Assembly: GCA_964590255.1 (NCBI GenBank)
Contig: CAZPYA010000066.1
Span: forward strand, 1-31,238
Direction of reading: 5' to 3'
Source: JAKIYB01 sp964590255
GTDB lineage: Bacteria; Armatimonadota; Hebobacteria; CAIYQO01
DNA: 31,238 nt
Shown here: positions 1 to 8,001 of the stretch, piece by piece
How positions within the stretch are numbered: position 1 is the first letter of the stretch
Layout: each line of letters starts with the position of its first letter
Program-made: the position numbers and the translations under genes
The notes under the pieces: generated by a model
The model's database searches: none
What the model was told of the DNA's origin: nothing
The model's input: the letters and a program-made list of their open reading frames with translations, nothing else

Positions 1-1
1 C

Positions 2-1009
2 GGCGTGTTCGACACGAACTTCACCGCCGACCTGACGATCATCGAAGAGGGGCACGAGTTCCTGAAGCGCGCTACCGCCGCCCTGACTGGCGGCCAGGCG
101 ACGCTACCGATGATCACCTCCTGCTCGCCGGGATGGATCAAATACGTCGAGCACGAGTTCCCGCATCTGCTCGGACACCTCTCCACCTGCAAGTCGCCGC
201 ACATGATGCTCGGCGCGCTCAGCAAAAGCTATTACGCCGAGAAGATCGGCGTCGACCCGAAAGACATCTATGTCGTCTCTATCATGCCCTGCACGGCGAA
301 GAAGTTCGAGATCACCCGCCCAGAGATGTTCGTGGACGGGCTGCCGAACGTCGACGCGGTGCTTACCACCCGTGAACTGGCGCGCATGATCGTAGACGCC
401 GGCATCGACTTCAACTCGCTGGAGGACGGTGATTTTGATAACCCGCTCGGGTATTCCACCGGCGCCGCCGACATTTTCGCCGCGCCCGGCGGGGTGATGG
501 AAGCCGCGTTGCGCACCGTGCATGCGGTGGTGACCGGTCGTAATGTGCCGTTTGAAAACCTGGCGATCGGCCCGGTGCGCGGTCTGGCACAGGTGAAGGA
601 AGCAGCGCTGACCATTGAGAACCCGCTGCCCGCCTTCAGCTTCCTGGACGGCGTTACCGTGCGCGTGGCCACCACCAGCGGCCTGGCCGGCGCCAAACGC
701 CTGCTGCGCCAGATCGAGGACGGCACCAGCCCGTACGACTTCATCGAAGTGATGGGCTGCCCCAGCGGCTGCATTAGCGGCGGCGGCCAGCCCCGCCCGA
801 CCAACCGCGCCGTTCGTGAAGCGCGCATGCGCGCCATCTACGCCGAGGACGCCGGCAAAGAACGCCGCCAGTCGCATGAAAACCCCTACATCACCCAAAT
901 CTACGCCGAATTCCTCGGTGAACCGCTTGGGCATCGCTCGCACGAACTGCTGCACACGCACTACACCCCGCGTGGTCGTTTCAACCAGTGCGTGGAGTGC
1001 GAGGAGTAA
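2..1009 (+). CDS. [FeFe]-hydrogenase catalytic subunit, 5'-truncated by the window edge
   Basis: This is the catalytic part of an [FeFe]-hydrogenase, which interconverts protons and H2 at the H-cluster, usually with electrons from ferredoxin or NADH during fermentation. The three H-cluster signatures are present: TSCSPGW near residue 38 of the visible part, MPCTAKKFE near residue 94, and EVMGCPSGCISGGGQP near residue 250, together with the conserved STCKSP segment. The C-terminal tail contains the small-subunit-like region (NPYITQIYAEFLGEP) and ends in a Cys-x-x-Cys pair. The reading frame is open to the left edge, so the N-terminal iron-sulfur domains, if any, lie outside. It therefore cannot be sorted into the monomeric or the HndD-type multimeric class. 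A strong terminator follows directly, so this gene closes its transcription unit. Confidence 0.96.
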   Translation, partial: GVFDTNFTADLTIIEEGHEFLKRATAALTGGQATLPMITSCSPGWIKYVEHEFPHLLGHLSTCKSPHMMLGALSKSYYAEKIGVDPKDIYVVSIMPCTAKKFEITRPEMFVDGLPNVDAVLTTRELARMIVDAGIDFNSLEDGDFDNPLGYSTGAADIFAAPGGVMEAALRTVHAVVTGRNVPFENLAIGPVRGLAQVKEAALTIENPLPAFSFLDGVTVRVATTSGLAGAKRLLRQIEDGTSPYDFIEVMGCPSGCISGGGQPRPTNRAVREARMRAIYAEDAGKERRQSHENPYITQIYAEFLGEPLGHRSHELLHTHYTPRGRFNQCVECEE

Positions 1010-1032
1010 CGCGTCGTCCGATCTGCAGGACT

Positions 1033-1069
1033 GTCGGGAGCACGGGCAACCGTGCTCCCGACGCTTTTT
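1033..1069 (+). terminator. Rho-independent terminator after the hydrogenase gene
   Basis: A perfect 13-bp GC-rich stem (1033-1045 pairing with 1050-1062) closes a GCAA tetraloop of the stable GNRA type. It is followed by GC and then five T residues (1065-1069). It starts 24 bp after the hydrogenase stop codon and separates that gene from the PilZ gene. Confidence 0.9.
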
Positions 1070-1115
1070 GCTCCGACATCGGCTACTCGGGTAGCGCAAA
1101 CCGGCTGGCGTCGGG

Positions 1116-1121
1116 TATAAT
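1116..1121 (+). promoter_or_regulatory. Putative -10 box for the first PilZ gene
   Basis: A perfect TATAAT hexamer lies 40 bp upstream of the ATG at 1161 and downstream of the preceding terminator, as expected for a new transcription unit. No convincing -35 hexamer sits at 16-18 bp spacing, so the promoter may be weak or activator-dependent. Confidence 0.4.
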
Positions 1122-1160
1122 CAGGCGATTCGATACGCTATTCATGAGAGAAGGTCGCGT

Positions 1161-1793
1161 ATGCCCACCGGAGAACGACGGGCCATTCGCATTATTTATC
1201 CCCCGCATCTGGCGCCGGAACTCTTCCTCGACGGCGCCACGTATCATGTGGTCGACCTGTCCATCGGCGGCTGCATGCTGGGCGAAACGGTGCCCGCCCG
1301 CTACCATGTCGGCCAGGGGATCACCGCCATCATGCGGTTCAAAGACGGGACGGTGCTGCCGATTGACGCGCACGTGCTGCGCGCCCAGGACAACGCCTTC
1401 GCGCTGGAATTCCACCATGAAATTCCGGTGGCCTGCATCGAACGTGAGACGGTGATTTTCGGTGGGCAGGAACGCGACCGGCGTCGTTTTTACCGCCTGC
1501 GCTACAGCCAAATGCCGAACCCCAACCTGATCTGCTCAGCGAACGAAACATACCGTGTGGTGGAAATCTCCGAAGCAGCGATCGTCTTATTCTGTGAAGA
1601 CTTGAGCCGCTTCATGAAGGGGATGAAGGTGAAGGGCGGACTGGCTTTTTATGACGGCGAAACGATTCCGGTGGACGGTTACATATTCCGCCTGACCGCC
1701 GACCGCATCATCGTGCTGCTTTCGCGCTTCCTGCCGGCCGCGCGCATGATCAAAGAGCAGCAAAATGCCGTGAATTTTCAGCGAAAGACGTAA
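1161..1793 (+). CDS. Tandem PilZ-domain protein (putative c-di-GMP effector)
   Basis: This 210-residue soluble protein probably consists of two PilZ-like halves. The first has the c-di-GMP signature: an RxxxR motif (R6-R10) and D-x-S-x-x-G (D32, S34, G37), in the usual order and spacing. The second half restarts with an arginine-rich RRFYR motif near residue 110, but its second motif reads EISEAA, with Asp and Gly lost, so it is unlikely to bind c-di-GMP in the standard way. PilZ proteins usually act as receptors that control motility, adhesion or secretion; the target here is unknown. The next gene is a paralogue with the same layout, which points to a local duplication. The gene has its own -10 box. 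Confidence 0.75.
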   Translation: MPTGERRAIRIIYPPHLAPELFLDGATYHVVDLSIGGCMLGETVPARYHVGQGITAIMRFKDGTVLPIDAHVLRAQDNAFALEFHHEIPVACIERETVIFGGQERDRRRFYRLRYSQMPNPNLICSANETYRVVEISEAAIVLFCEDLSRFMKGMKVKGGLAFYDGETIPVDGYIFRLTADRIIVLLSRFLPAARMIKEQQNAVNFQRKT

Positions 1794-1954
1794 TCGACCA
1801 CAAGCGACCGCGATACCGTGCGTATTGCGGTATCCGTCTATAGGTGAGACAATCGCTCAACATTCCCGACATTAACCGAATATATGGAAGAATCAGTAGA
1901 AACTGTTAATACGACCATCGAGACTGACGATAAGAACAGCACGAGGAATTCCTG

Positions 1955-2596
1955 ATGGCACATGCCGACTCCGGTGGGCGACGAAATACCATACGCATTC
2001 AATACCCGCCCCATCTGGCGCCGGAAATCGAGATCAATCATACGCGCTACACGGTGGTCGACCTGTCCGCGAACGGCTGTTCATTGACGGTGCCATCGGC
2101 TTCACGCTATCGCATTGGCGAACGGCTGCGCGTCACACTGCGGTTTCGTGACGGGGCTACGCTGCCCGTCGAGGCAACCGTCTCCCGCATGGATGTCGGT
2201 CGCGTGGGCCTGGCATTCCAGGTCGACATTCCTCAGCGGGTCATGGAACGAGAGTTGTCGCTCTTCGGCGATCAGGGGCGCGACCGTCGCCGCTTTTTCC
2301 GCCTGCTCTATGGCCGCGTGCCCGGGCCCATTCTACTATGCCGCGGCGCGGTGCAGTTTAAAGTCATCGAAATATCCGAGGCAGCCATCGTGCTGCATTG
2401 CGAGGATTTGACGGCCTTCCTGCGCGGGCAGCAGGTCATGGGCTCGCTGATGTTCCACGATCGGAAGCCGTTGCCCATCATCGGCAATGTCTTCCGCCTG
2501 ACTGCCGACCGCATCGTCGTGATGCTTGGTCGTTTCATCCCCACCGCGCGCATCATGCAGGAGCAGCAATACGTGCTGAAGACGCAGCGCCAATAA
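1955..2596 (+). CDS. Tandem PilZ-domain protein, paralogue of the preceding gene
   Basis: This 213-residue protein is the duplicate of the gene at 1161. The N-terminal half keeps RxxxR (RNTIR) and DLSANG, so c-di-GMP binding is plausible. The C-terminal half shares near-identical blocks with its paralogue: ISEAAIVL, CEDL, FRLTADRI and RFxPxAR. That half is therefore under constraint even though it lacks the standard c-di-GMP residues. The start is chosen because a GAGGAA Shine-Dalgarno-like stretch lies about 6 bp upstream of the ATG. It is separated from its paralogue by 161 bp and converges with mazG, with only 5 bp between the stop codons. It could bind another ligand or act in protein contact. 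Confidence 0.73.
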   Translation: MAHADSGGRRNTIRIQYPPHLAPEIEINHTRYTVVDLSANGCSLTVPSASRYRIGERLRVTLRFRDGATLPVEATVSRMDVGRVGLAFQVDIPQRVMERELSLFGDQGRDRRRFFRLLYGRVPGPILLCRGAVQFKVIEISEAAIVLHCEDLTAFLRGQQVMGSLMFHDRKPLPIIGNVFRLTADRIVVMLGRFIPTARIMQEQQYVLKTQRQ

Positions 2597-2601
2597 CGCC
2601 G

Positions 2602-4206
2602 TCAGTCGCCGCCTTTAATAGACACCCACAGCGCGTCCATTTCCGCCAGCGACATGCCGTCCAGGGATCGTCCCTGCGCGACGGCGGCGGTTTCCATGCG
2701 TTTGAAGCGGCGGGCGAAGCGGTCGTTGGCCTCGCGCATCACCGATTCGGTATCCAGGTGCAGGAAGCGGCACAGGCACACCGTGGCGATGAGGATGTCG
2801 CCCACCTCGTGAATGAGGCGTGATTTCGGGGCGGCGTCGGCGATTTGCTGCAGCGCGTGGTGGGACGTCTCCGGATTGCGCAGCGCGTCGGGCACAGTCC
2901 AGGTTTCCGTGATGCCCACTTCGGTGGACAGTTCGAACAACTCTTCGTGGATCTTCCCCAGCGGGCCGGTGAAGTCTGGCCAGTCGAATCCCACCCGCGC
3001 GGCGCGGTTCTGCAGCTTCTGCGAGCGCGCCAGCGCCGGCAGCGCCAGCGGCACGTCGTCCAACAGGCTTTGCTGTCCCTTCGTCTCGCGCTCACCGGCC
3101 TTGATCGCCTCCCAACTGCGCAGCGCGGCGGAAGCTGAGGCGGCATCCACGTCGCCGAAGACGTGCGCATGGCGGCGGATGAGCTTCTCGCCCAGCACTT
3201 GCACTACGTCGTCGAAGGTGAAAATGCCTTCCTCGGCGGCCAGTTGCGCCAGGAAGATGACGTTTAGCAGCAGGTCGCCCAGCTCATCGGCCATTGCCGC
3301 CGGCTCGTCGCGATCGATGGCCTCCACCACTTCGTAGGCTTCCTCGATGACCGTGCGGCGGATCGATTTGAAATCCTGCTCGCGGTCCCACGGGCAACCG
3401 TGCGGGCTGCGCAGCAGCGCCATGATGGCGCGGATGTCGGGCAGCGTATGCCGCCGCTCTTGCCAGGGCAGCGCGGGCACATACAGGCTGGTGAGGTGGT
3501 TGATGCGCGTGCCGCGGTCGAGCTCCGCCAGCGGCAGCACGGTGATCGTCTCCTCGGCGCTGCCCAGCGCGGTGACCACCGTCACCGGATGCTCGGGGGG
3601 GTAGTGCTCCAACAGGACGATCTTCAGGTTGCCGGCTACCAGCGGGGTATCCACCTGCAGCCAGATCGTTGGCACCCCCGGATGCATCGCCGCCGTGCCG
3701 TGGTAGGCGGGCCGGTCTTCCGGCCGCGGCGCCTCGCCAGACAGGCGCAGCAGCGGATCGCGGGCATCGGCGATGCGCAATCCGTCGCCGGGGTCCAGCC
3801 GCAACCGCTGTGTCATGAGATTCAACACGCCCAGCGCCGCCAGCACGGTCACCGTCAGCTCCGCGCGGGTATCGCCCTCTGCCAGCAGCATTTGTACGGT
3901 GCGCTCGGCCGCCATCGGGTCGCCCGGCACGGCATACACAACCGCACCGTCGCGCTGTGCGGCCGCCAGCACGCGCGTGACGATCGCGGCGTAGACCGCC
4001 TCGAACGTCTCATGCGTCTCGTACAAGTCGTCGCAGGCGGTGAAGCGAATGCCATACCGCGCCAACTCCGTGACCGCCGGATGCCGCGCGGTGCGCAGAA
4101 TGACCGTCGTCGCCGCGCGCATTGTCTCCAGCGTCTCCAGCGAGATGAGCGAGAGCGCGCCCGGACCGAGCCCGACAATGGTGATGTGGCAGGGGGGTGT
4201 TGTCAT
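2602..4206 (-). CDS. mazG: YabN-type tetrapyrrole methylase-MazG fusion, nucleoside triphosphate pyrophosphohydrolase
   Basis: MazG hydrolyses nucleoside triphosphates to monophosphate and pyrophosphate, as house-cleaning and in stringent-response control. This 534-residue protein starts with a SAM-dependent tetrapyrrole-methylase-like domain (residues about 6-225, glycine-rich VGLGPG motif at 11-16), the YabN arrangement. The first MazG domain (about 254-350) has the metal-binding EExxE at 288-292 and ExxD at 308-311. The second (about 390-505) has EELFE at 421-425 and ExxD at 467-470. In the second, the two motifs are separated by about 25 more residues than in the first. An AGGAT stretch precedes the ATG at a suitable distance. 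The gene lies downstream of the foldase gene, with a hairpin between them. The methylase substrate in this family is unknown. Confidence 0.93.
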   Translation of the reverse strand: MTTPPCHITIVGLGPGALSLISLETLETMRAATTVILRTARHPAVTELARYGIRFTACDDLYETHETFEAVYAAIVTRVLAAAQRDGAVVYAVPGDPMAAERTVQMLLAEGDTRAELTVTVLAALGVLNLMTQRLRLDPGDGLRIADARDPLLRLSGEAPRPEDRPAYHGTAAMHPGVPTIWLQVDTPLVAGNLKIVLLEHYPPEHPVTVVTALGSAEETITVLPLAELDRGTRINHLTSLYVPALPWQERRHTLPDIRAIMALLRSPHGCPWDREQDFKSIRRTVIEEAYEVVEAIDRDEPAAMADELGDLLLNVIFLAQLAAEEGIFTFDDVVQVLGEKLIRRHAHVFGDVDAASASAALRSWEAIKAGERETKGQQSLLDDVPLALPALARSQKLQNRAARVGFDWPDFTGPLGKIHEELFELSTEVGITETWTVPDALRNPETSHHALQQIADAAPKSRLIHEVGDILIATVCLCRFLHLDTESVMREANDRFARRFKRMETAAVAQGRSLDGMSLAEMDALWVSIKGGD

Positions 4207-4229
4207 GGCCCTATCCTAAACGAAAGAAC

Positions 4230-4252
4230 GGGGCAGACGCAAGGTCTGCCCC
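4230..4252 (-). terminator. Hairpin terminator between the foldase gene and mazG
   Basis: A perfect 9-bp stem (4230-4238 with 4244-4252) has a 5-nt loop. On the minus strand it is followed by a moderately T-rich run (GTTCTTTCGTTT). It lies 28 bp after the foldase stop codon and 24 bp before the mazG start, so it may terminate or only attenuate read-through into mazG. Confidence 0.6.
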
Positions 4253-4280
4253 ATTACCATTGCATGTAATGTCAGCGCGC

Positions 4281-5318
4281 TTACCGCCGCATCTGGCTGG
4301 GGTCGGCGCGGGGCACTTCATGGTTGTGCGATTTTGCCTTCGTGAACTGCTCCTGCAGCTTTGTGTATTCAGGGGTGGTGAAGGAGATATCCACCGCGTT
4401 CAGCGCTTCCGCTTGAATCTGCGTGATACGCACCGCGTAGGGCGACTGCGGATTTTGCAGCAGTTCCTGGCCGATGAGGATGCGCCGATTTTCCAGCGTG
4501 CCCTTTTCGCCATCGGCACGCTCCAGCAATTGAATGACCGCCCACACCGGCGCGCCACCCGCGCTTTGCGGCGCGAGTTGCACCGGCATGCTCACCATGC
4601 CATCCTTCATGGTGGACAGCGCCTTGGTAATGGCCTCGTTGGAATAGTTATACGTCACCGGGACGGTGGCTTCCTGGCCGTTCAGCGCGGTCAGCGCCGC
4701 CATCTGCACGTTGGCGCCACCACCGTCGGCATGATTGTGTCCGTCGTCGCTGCTATGACCCTCTTCCAGCTTCATCAGTTTCGCGATGCCATCTTTCGCG
4801 TCTTTCTGCGAGCGATAGATGAATAGGCGAATGCGGTAGATCGGCGGAAGATCGTAATATGACGGCGCCTTCAGGTAGGCTTTTTTAATATCCTCCTCGG
4901 GCACCACGATTTTGATGCGCAGCACGTCCAGCACTTTCTGGTCGCGGTATTCATCCAGGGTGCGCCCGCTGCCTTTCAGCCAGGCGTCAAAATCCTCGTT
5001 CTGACGCTTCAGGGTATAGCTCTGGAAGTTGATCAACTGGTCGACCTCGTCGGCGGTGGCCTCGATGCCTTTCTTTATCGCATATGCCCGCCAGACCTTA
5101 TCGTCGATGAGCCGTCCCAGCGTATCGTTGCCAAAATCTTCTTTCATGGCGGTGATTAACTGGCCTTCGGTGATCGGTACATTATTCACCATCACCAGCG
5201 GTTTCGTGCCGGACTTTTCGGTGAAGTAGATGCCGGCCATGACGACGATGGCGATGACGGCGAGCACCAGTGCTATATTGCGCCAGTCTTTCAGAAAGGC
5301 TTTCATGAATGGATTCAC
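4281..5318 (-). CDS. Membrane-anchored SurA/PrsA-like foldase with degenerate parvulin domain
   Basis: The layout matches the SurA/PrsA/PpiD periplasmic chaperone group. There is a short cytoplasmic N-terminus, one membrane helix (about 14-31), a SurA_N-like helical segment with the typical VNNVPIT-EGQL entry (about 43-54), and a region resembling a reduced parvulin fold (about 158-268; MVSMPV then VIQLLER). Canonical parvulin residues are not evident, so chaperone activity is more likely than isomerase activity. A His/Asp-rich insertion lies at 188-196, and the tail has HNH at 331-333. The start is a GTG at 5318: AGGAG sits 6 bp upstream, whereas the ATG at 5306 lacks such a site. It is transcribed divergently from ftsY. 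The substrate is unknown. Confidence 0.75.
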   Translation of the reverse strand: MNPFMKAFLKDWRNIALVLAVIAIVVMAGIYFTEKSGTKPLVMVNNVPITEGQLITAMKEDFGNDTLGRLIDDKVWRAYAIKKGIEATADEVDQLINFQSYTLKRQNEDFDAWLKGSGRTLDEYRDQKVLDVLRIKIVVPEEDIKKAYLKAPSYYDLPPIYRIRLFIYRSQKDAKDGIAKLMKLEEGHSSDDGHNHADGGGANVQMAALTALNGQEATVPVTYNYSNEAITKALSTMKDGMVSMPVQLAPQSAGGAPVWAVIQLLERADGEKGTLENRRILIGQELLQNPQSPYAVRITQIQAEALNAVDISFTTPEYTKLQEQFTKAKSHNHEVPRADPSQMRR

Positions 5319-5504
5319 AACGATCTCCTATCCGGGGAAATCAGGATATGGCTTGCCAAGCACAGCGAGGCAACACCGTTCAATCTTACCCAATGGGGGT
5401 GCTGTCGTCAACGTACCCCAAAGGCCATGGCTTCATGCATTTTCCGAGAAATGGTCGCCATGACAGCAGGGAGACCGCACCGCAAAGCCGAAACAAGGAT
5501 AGCG

Positions 5505-6392
5505 ATGTTTAAAGGCTTCTTTTCAAAAATTCGAGATGTTTTCCGCCGGAGCGAAATTACGGAAGAGTTGTATGACGAACTGGAGGAATCGCTCATCCTC
5601 GGCGACGTGAGCGTACAAACGAGCACGGAATTGGTCGGGAACCTGCGCGACGGCGTGAAGACGCAGGGCATCAAGGATATTGACAAGGCTTATGCGCTGC
5701 TGCGTGGCCTGGTCGTCGAACTGCTCACCCGCCATGCGCGGTCCTTCCGCCTGCCGCCCGCGCAGACGCCGGCGGTGATATTAGTCGTCGGGGTGAATGG
5801 AGTGGGGAAGACCACTACCATCGCCAAAATGGCCAACTGGCTGAAAAAACGCGGCGCCGGTGTGATCATGGCCGCGGGCGACACCTTCCGCGCCGCCGCC
5901 ATCGAGCAGCTTGAACTGTGGGGTGGGCGCATCGGAGTCGAGGTGGTACGCCATCAGATGGGCGCCGATCCGGCGGCGGTGGTCTTTGACGCCATCCAGG
6001 CTGCCCGGGCGCGCGGCGTCGACTACGTCATCGTCGATACCGCCGGCCGCCTGCATACGAAGCACAACCTCATGGAAGAATTGAAGAAGATCAACCGCGT
6101 CATCACCCGCGAGCTGGGCCGCGACGCAGACGAGACGCTGCTGGTGCTGGACGCCACCACCGGGCAGAACGCGCTGGTGCAGGCGCAGCAGTTCGCGCAG
6201 ACCGTCGGCCTCACCGGGCTGGTGCTCACCAAGCTCGACGGCACCGCGAAAGGCGGCAACATCCTCTCCATCGCCGCCGAAATTCCCATCACCATCCCCT
6301 TCATCGGCACCGGCGAACGCCCCGATGACTTCGCCCCCTTCGACCCGGCGCACTTCGCCGCGCAACTGCTGCCGGAACCGGAAAAGGGATAG
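5505..6392 (+). CDS. ftsY: Signal recognition particle receptor FtsY
   Basis: FtsY is the membrane-associated GTPase that docks SRP-ribosome complexes at the Sec translocon. All SRP-GTPase motifs are present: G1 GVNGVGKTTT (96-105), DTFRAAAIEQL (126-136), G3 DTAGRLHTK (178-186), G4 TKLDGTAKGG (242-251) and the closing GTGERPDDFAPF (268-279). The N-terminal FKGFFSKIRDVF stretch is a short amphipathic helix that could bind lipid, and the long acidic A domain of E. coli FtsY is absent, as in many bacteria. The frame is open further upstream, but the ATG at 5505 has AAGGA 5 bp ahead and gives the expected N-terminus; the protein is 295 residues. It converges with the AMMECR1 gene, 22 bp away. Confidence 0.97.
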   Translation: MFKGFFSKIRDVFRRSEITEELYDELEESLILGDVSVQTSTELVGNLRDGVKTQGIKDIDKAYALLRGLVVELLTRHARSFRLPPAQTPAVILVVGVNGVGKTTTIAKMANWLKKRGAGVIMAAGDTFRAAAIEQLELWGGRIGVEVVRHQMGADPAAVVFDAIQAARARGVDYVIVDTAGRLHTKHNLMEELKKINRVITRELGRDADETLLVLDATTGQNALVQAQQFAQTVGLTGLVLTKLDGTAKGGNILSIAAEIPITIPFIGTGERPDDFAPFDPAHFAAQLLPEPEKG

Positions 6393-6414
6393 AGGATCTG
6401 TAGCCCGGCCGGCG

Positions 6415-6987
6415 CTACTCGGTGGGGGCGGTTTCACGCAACTCGTGTTCCGAAAACACCTCGGCCATAAAGCTGAACAGTTGTGCCCCGTGTTGCCACG
6501 CGTCCATCGGCAGGCCGGCCTTGCGGCAGGTGTGCCGCAGGAAGGTGAGGCGGTCCCAGCCCCATTCCACCGGCACCTGCGGCAGCAGCAGGCCACGGGC
6601 GCCGCCTTTTTCGATGACCAGCCCGTGCGTGCCGACCACCACCGCCTCCGGCGTTGTCGGTTCCAGCGGGGAGAGGATGGAAATCTCGTAGTCAAGGGTA
6701 TCGAGATCGGTAATCGTTACGGGCGGGAAACGCGGGTCGCGCAGCGCGGCGGAGACCGCCATCTGGATGATCGTCTCGTGCAGCGGCGCGATGGGTTCGA
6801 TGCAGCCAATGCAGCCGCGCAGTTGTCCGCACTGCTTCAGCGTGACGAATGCCCCCAGCGGGCGCGAAAAGGCATCATCGGCCACCGTCAGCGCGGGCAT
6901 CCGCTGATGCCGCACCGCCTCGGTGACGGCCGACCGTGCCAGCGCGAGCAGCGCGCGATGCTGATCCGTGTTCAATAGCGCCATCAT
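6415..6987 (-). CDS. AMMECR1-domain protein (AmmeMemoRadiSam system protein A-like)
   Basis: This 190-residue protein is of the AMMECR1 family, recognised by the invariant LRGCIG motif (residues 56-61), the following PLHETI segment and the DLDTLDYEISILSPLEP block. In many bacteria this domain co-occurs with a Memo-like protein and a radical-SAM enzyme; neither partner is visible here. The biochemical function of the family is not established. Two consecutive ATG codons (6987 and 6984) lie behind a GGGAGG ribosome-binding site; the first is used here. The gene is last in a minus-strand run with the metzincin-like, WbsX-like and UroD-like genes, 60 bp after the preceding one. Confidence 0.9.
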   Translation of the reverse strand: MMALLNTDQHRALLALARSAVTEAVRHQRMPALTVADDAFSRPLGAFVTLKQCGQLRGCIGCIEPIAPLHETIIQMAVSAALRDPRFPPVTITDLDTLDYEISILSPLEPTTPEAVVVGTHGLVIEKGGARGLLLPQVPVEWGWDRLTFLRHTCRKAGLPMDAWQHGAQLFSFMAEVFSEHELRETAPTE

Positions 6988-7047
6988 TCGATCCTCCCAT
7001 GCATACCGTACCGCATCCGCGGCGCGTCGGCAAGGCACGACGAAGGG

Positions 7048-7980
7048 CTATGGCTGGCGGAAATACCGCGTCTGATGGCGGTCTTCCATGCCTTTCCAGA
7101 AATACTGGAGGGCATCCGCGGCGCGGGGCGACAGCGCGTCCGAAGAGGTAGGGTTGAGCATCATCAGCGTGTCGCGCAGCGCCGGGATGGCGCCTTCGCC
7201 GTAGCCGATGATGAAGAGCGGCATATCGTCGTGCTTGTCATACCCGAGCAGGTGCGCGCCTTCGTGCCGCCCCAGCGGTATGCCGCAGCGTCCAGCCTGC
7301 AGCACAGCGAGCCCCGAGCGAAACGTGGTGAGCCCCCATGCCCAGTCCGGGTTTTTGAAAGGGGTATCGATGATGACCATCTCGCCGTATTTCATGCCGC
7401 GCTGCGCCAGCCGAAGCGCCTCAAATTTGTCCATGTCGAAACGCGTGCCGTTTTTGCTGTTCACCAACGCGTCGCGCCAGGCATCCAGCGCGACTTTGGG
7501 CGGCTTTGGCAGCACTGTCACTTTGATGTCGAGATTCAGCTCTTCGATGAGGCCGCGCAGGCCATCCGCGGTGGCACTTACGTCGCGCGGGTCCACGTAA
7601 TCGTAGGTGGGCAGCGCTTCGGGCCGCGTTTTCGGCGGCTCGTTGAAGCTCGGTTGCGCGTCCGGCAGCGGCGTCTCGCTTTTCGGCAGGCTGTAGACGA
7701 TGATCTGCTTGCCGTGCGTCCAGTCGCCGCCGGCATACCGTTTGCCGGCGCTGTCGTTGACCGGCAGGAAGTTGGCATATCCGTAGATGCCGGCCTGCCA
7801 TCCCCATTGCCAGAGCGGCTTTGCGCTGATGGTGCCCAGCACGATGATCGGCAGCGCGATCCAGAAGAGCCACACCGTGAATTTGGTGAAGCGCAGGTGC
7901 TTCGGGTGCAGCGACAGCCAAGCCGCGCGCGGGGTCGGCGCTGCCGGTTGCGCGTCCGGGATCGTCGTCTCGTCGGTCAT
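7048..7980 (-). CDS. Membrane-anchored putative metzincin-like zinc protease
   Basis: This 310-residue protein has a cytoplasmic N-terminus, one membrane helix (about 33-52) and an exported C-terminal part. That part contains HEGAHLLGYDKH (239-250), an HExxHxxGxxxH zinc site, followed by a possible Met-turn (MMLNPTSS, 273-280) and LSPRAADALQYFW. This order resembles archaemetzincin-like peptidases, but the third histidine sits one residue later than in the classic HExxHxxGxxH motif. The substrate is unknown, and peptidase activity is inference from motifs. The start at 7980 is preferred over 7998 because GGAGG lies 5 bp upstream. It is 21 bp downstream of the WbsX-like gene, suggesting co-transcription. 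Confidence 0.65.
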   Translation of the reverse strand: MTDETTIPDAQPAAPTPRAAWLSLHPKHLRFTKFTVWLFWIALPIIVLGTISAKPLWQWGWQAGIYGYANFLPVNDSAGKRYAGGDWTHGKQIIVYSLPKSETPLPDAQPSFNEPPKTRPEALPTYDYVDPRDVSATADGLRGLIEELNLDIKVTVLPKPPKVALDAWRDALVNSKNGTRFDMDKFEALRLAQRGMKYGEMVIIDTPFKNPDWAWGLTTFRSGLAVLQAGRCGIPLGRHEGAHLLGYDKHDDMPLFIIGYGEGAIPALRDTLMMLNPTSSDALSPRAADALQYFWKGMEDRHQTRYFRQP

Positions 7981-8001
7981 CGTTTCCTCCGTGGGCACAG
8001 C

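Noticed and set aside
104..1099. Long minus-strand open frame opposite the hydrogenase gene
   Set aside because: It is an antisense shadow of a gene with unmistakable H-cluster motifs; its low-complexity Ala/Gly/His/Arg composition is typical of GC-rich shadows.
1812..1834. Seven-bp inverted repeat (GATACCG/CGGTATC) between the PilZ genes
   Set aside because: Short stem, 9-nt loop and no T-run; too weak to call a terminator.
6393..6414. Small palindromic stretch between the convergent ftsY and AMMECR1 genes
   Set aside because: Imperfect, very short and without T-runs on either side.
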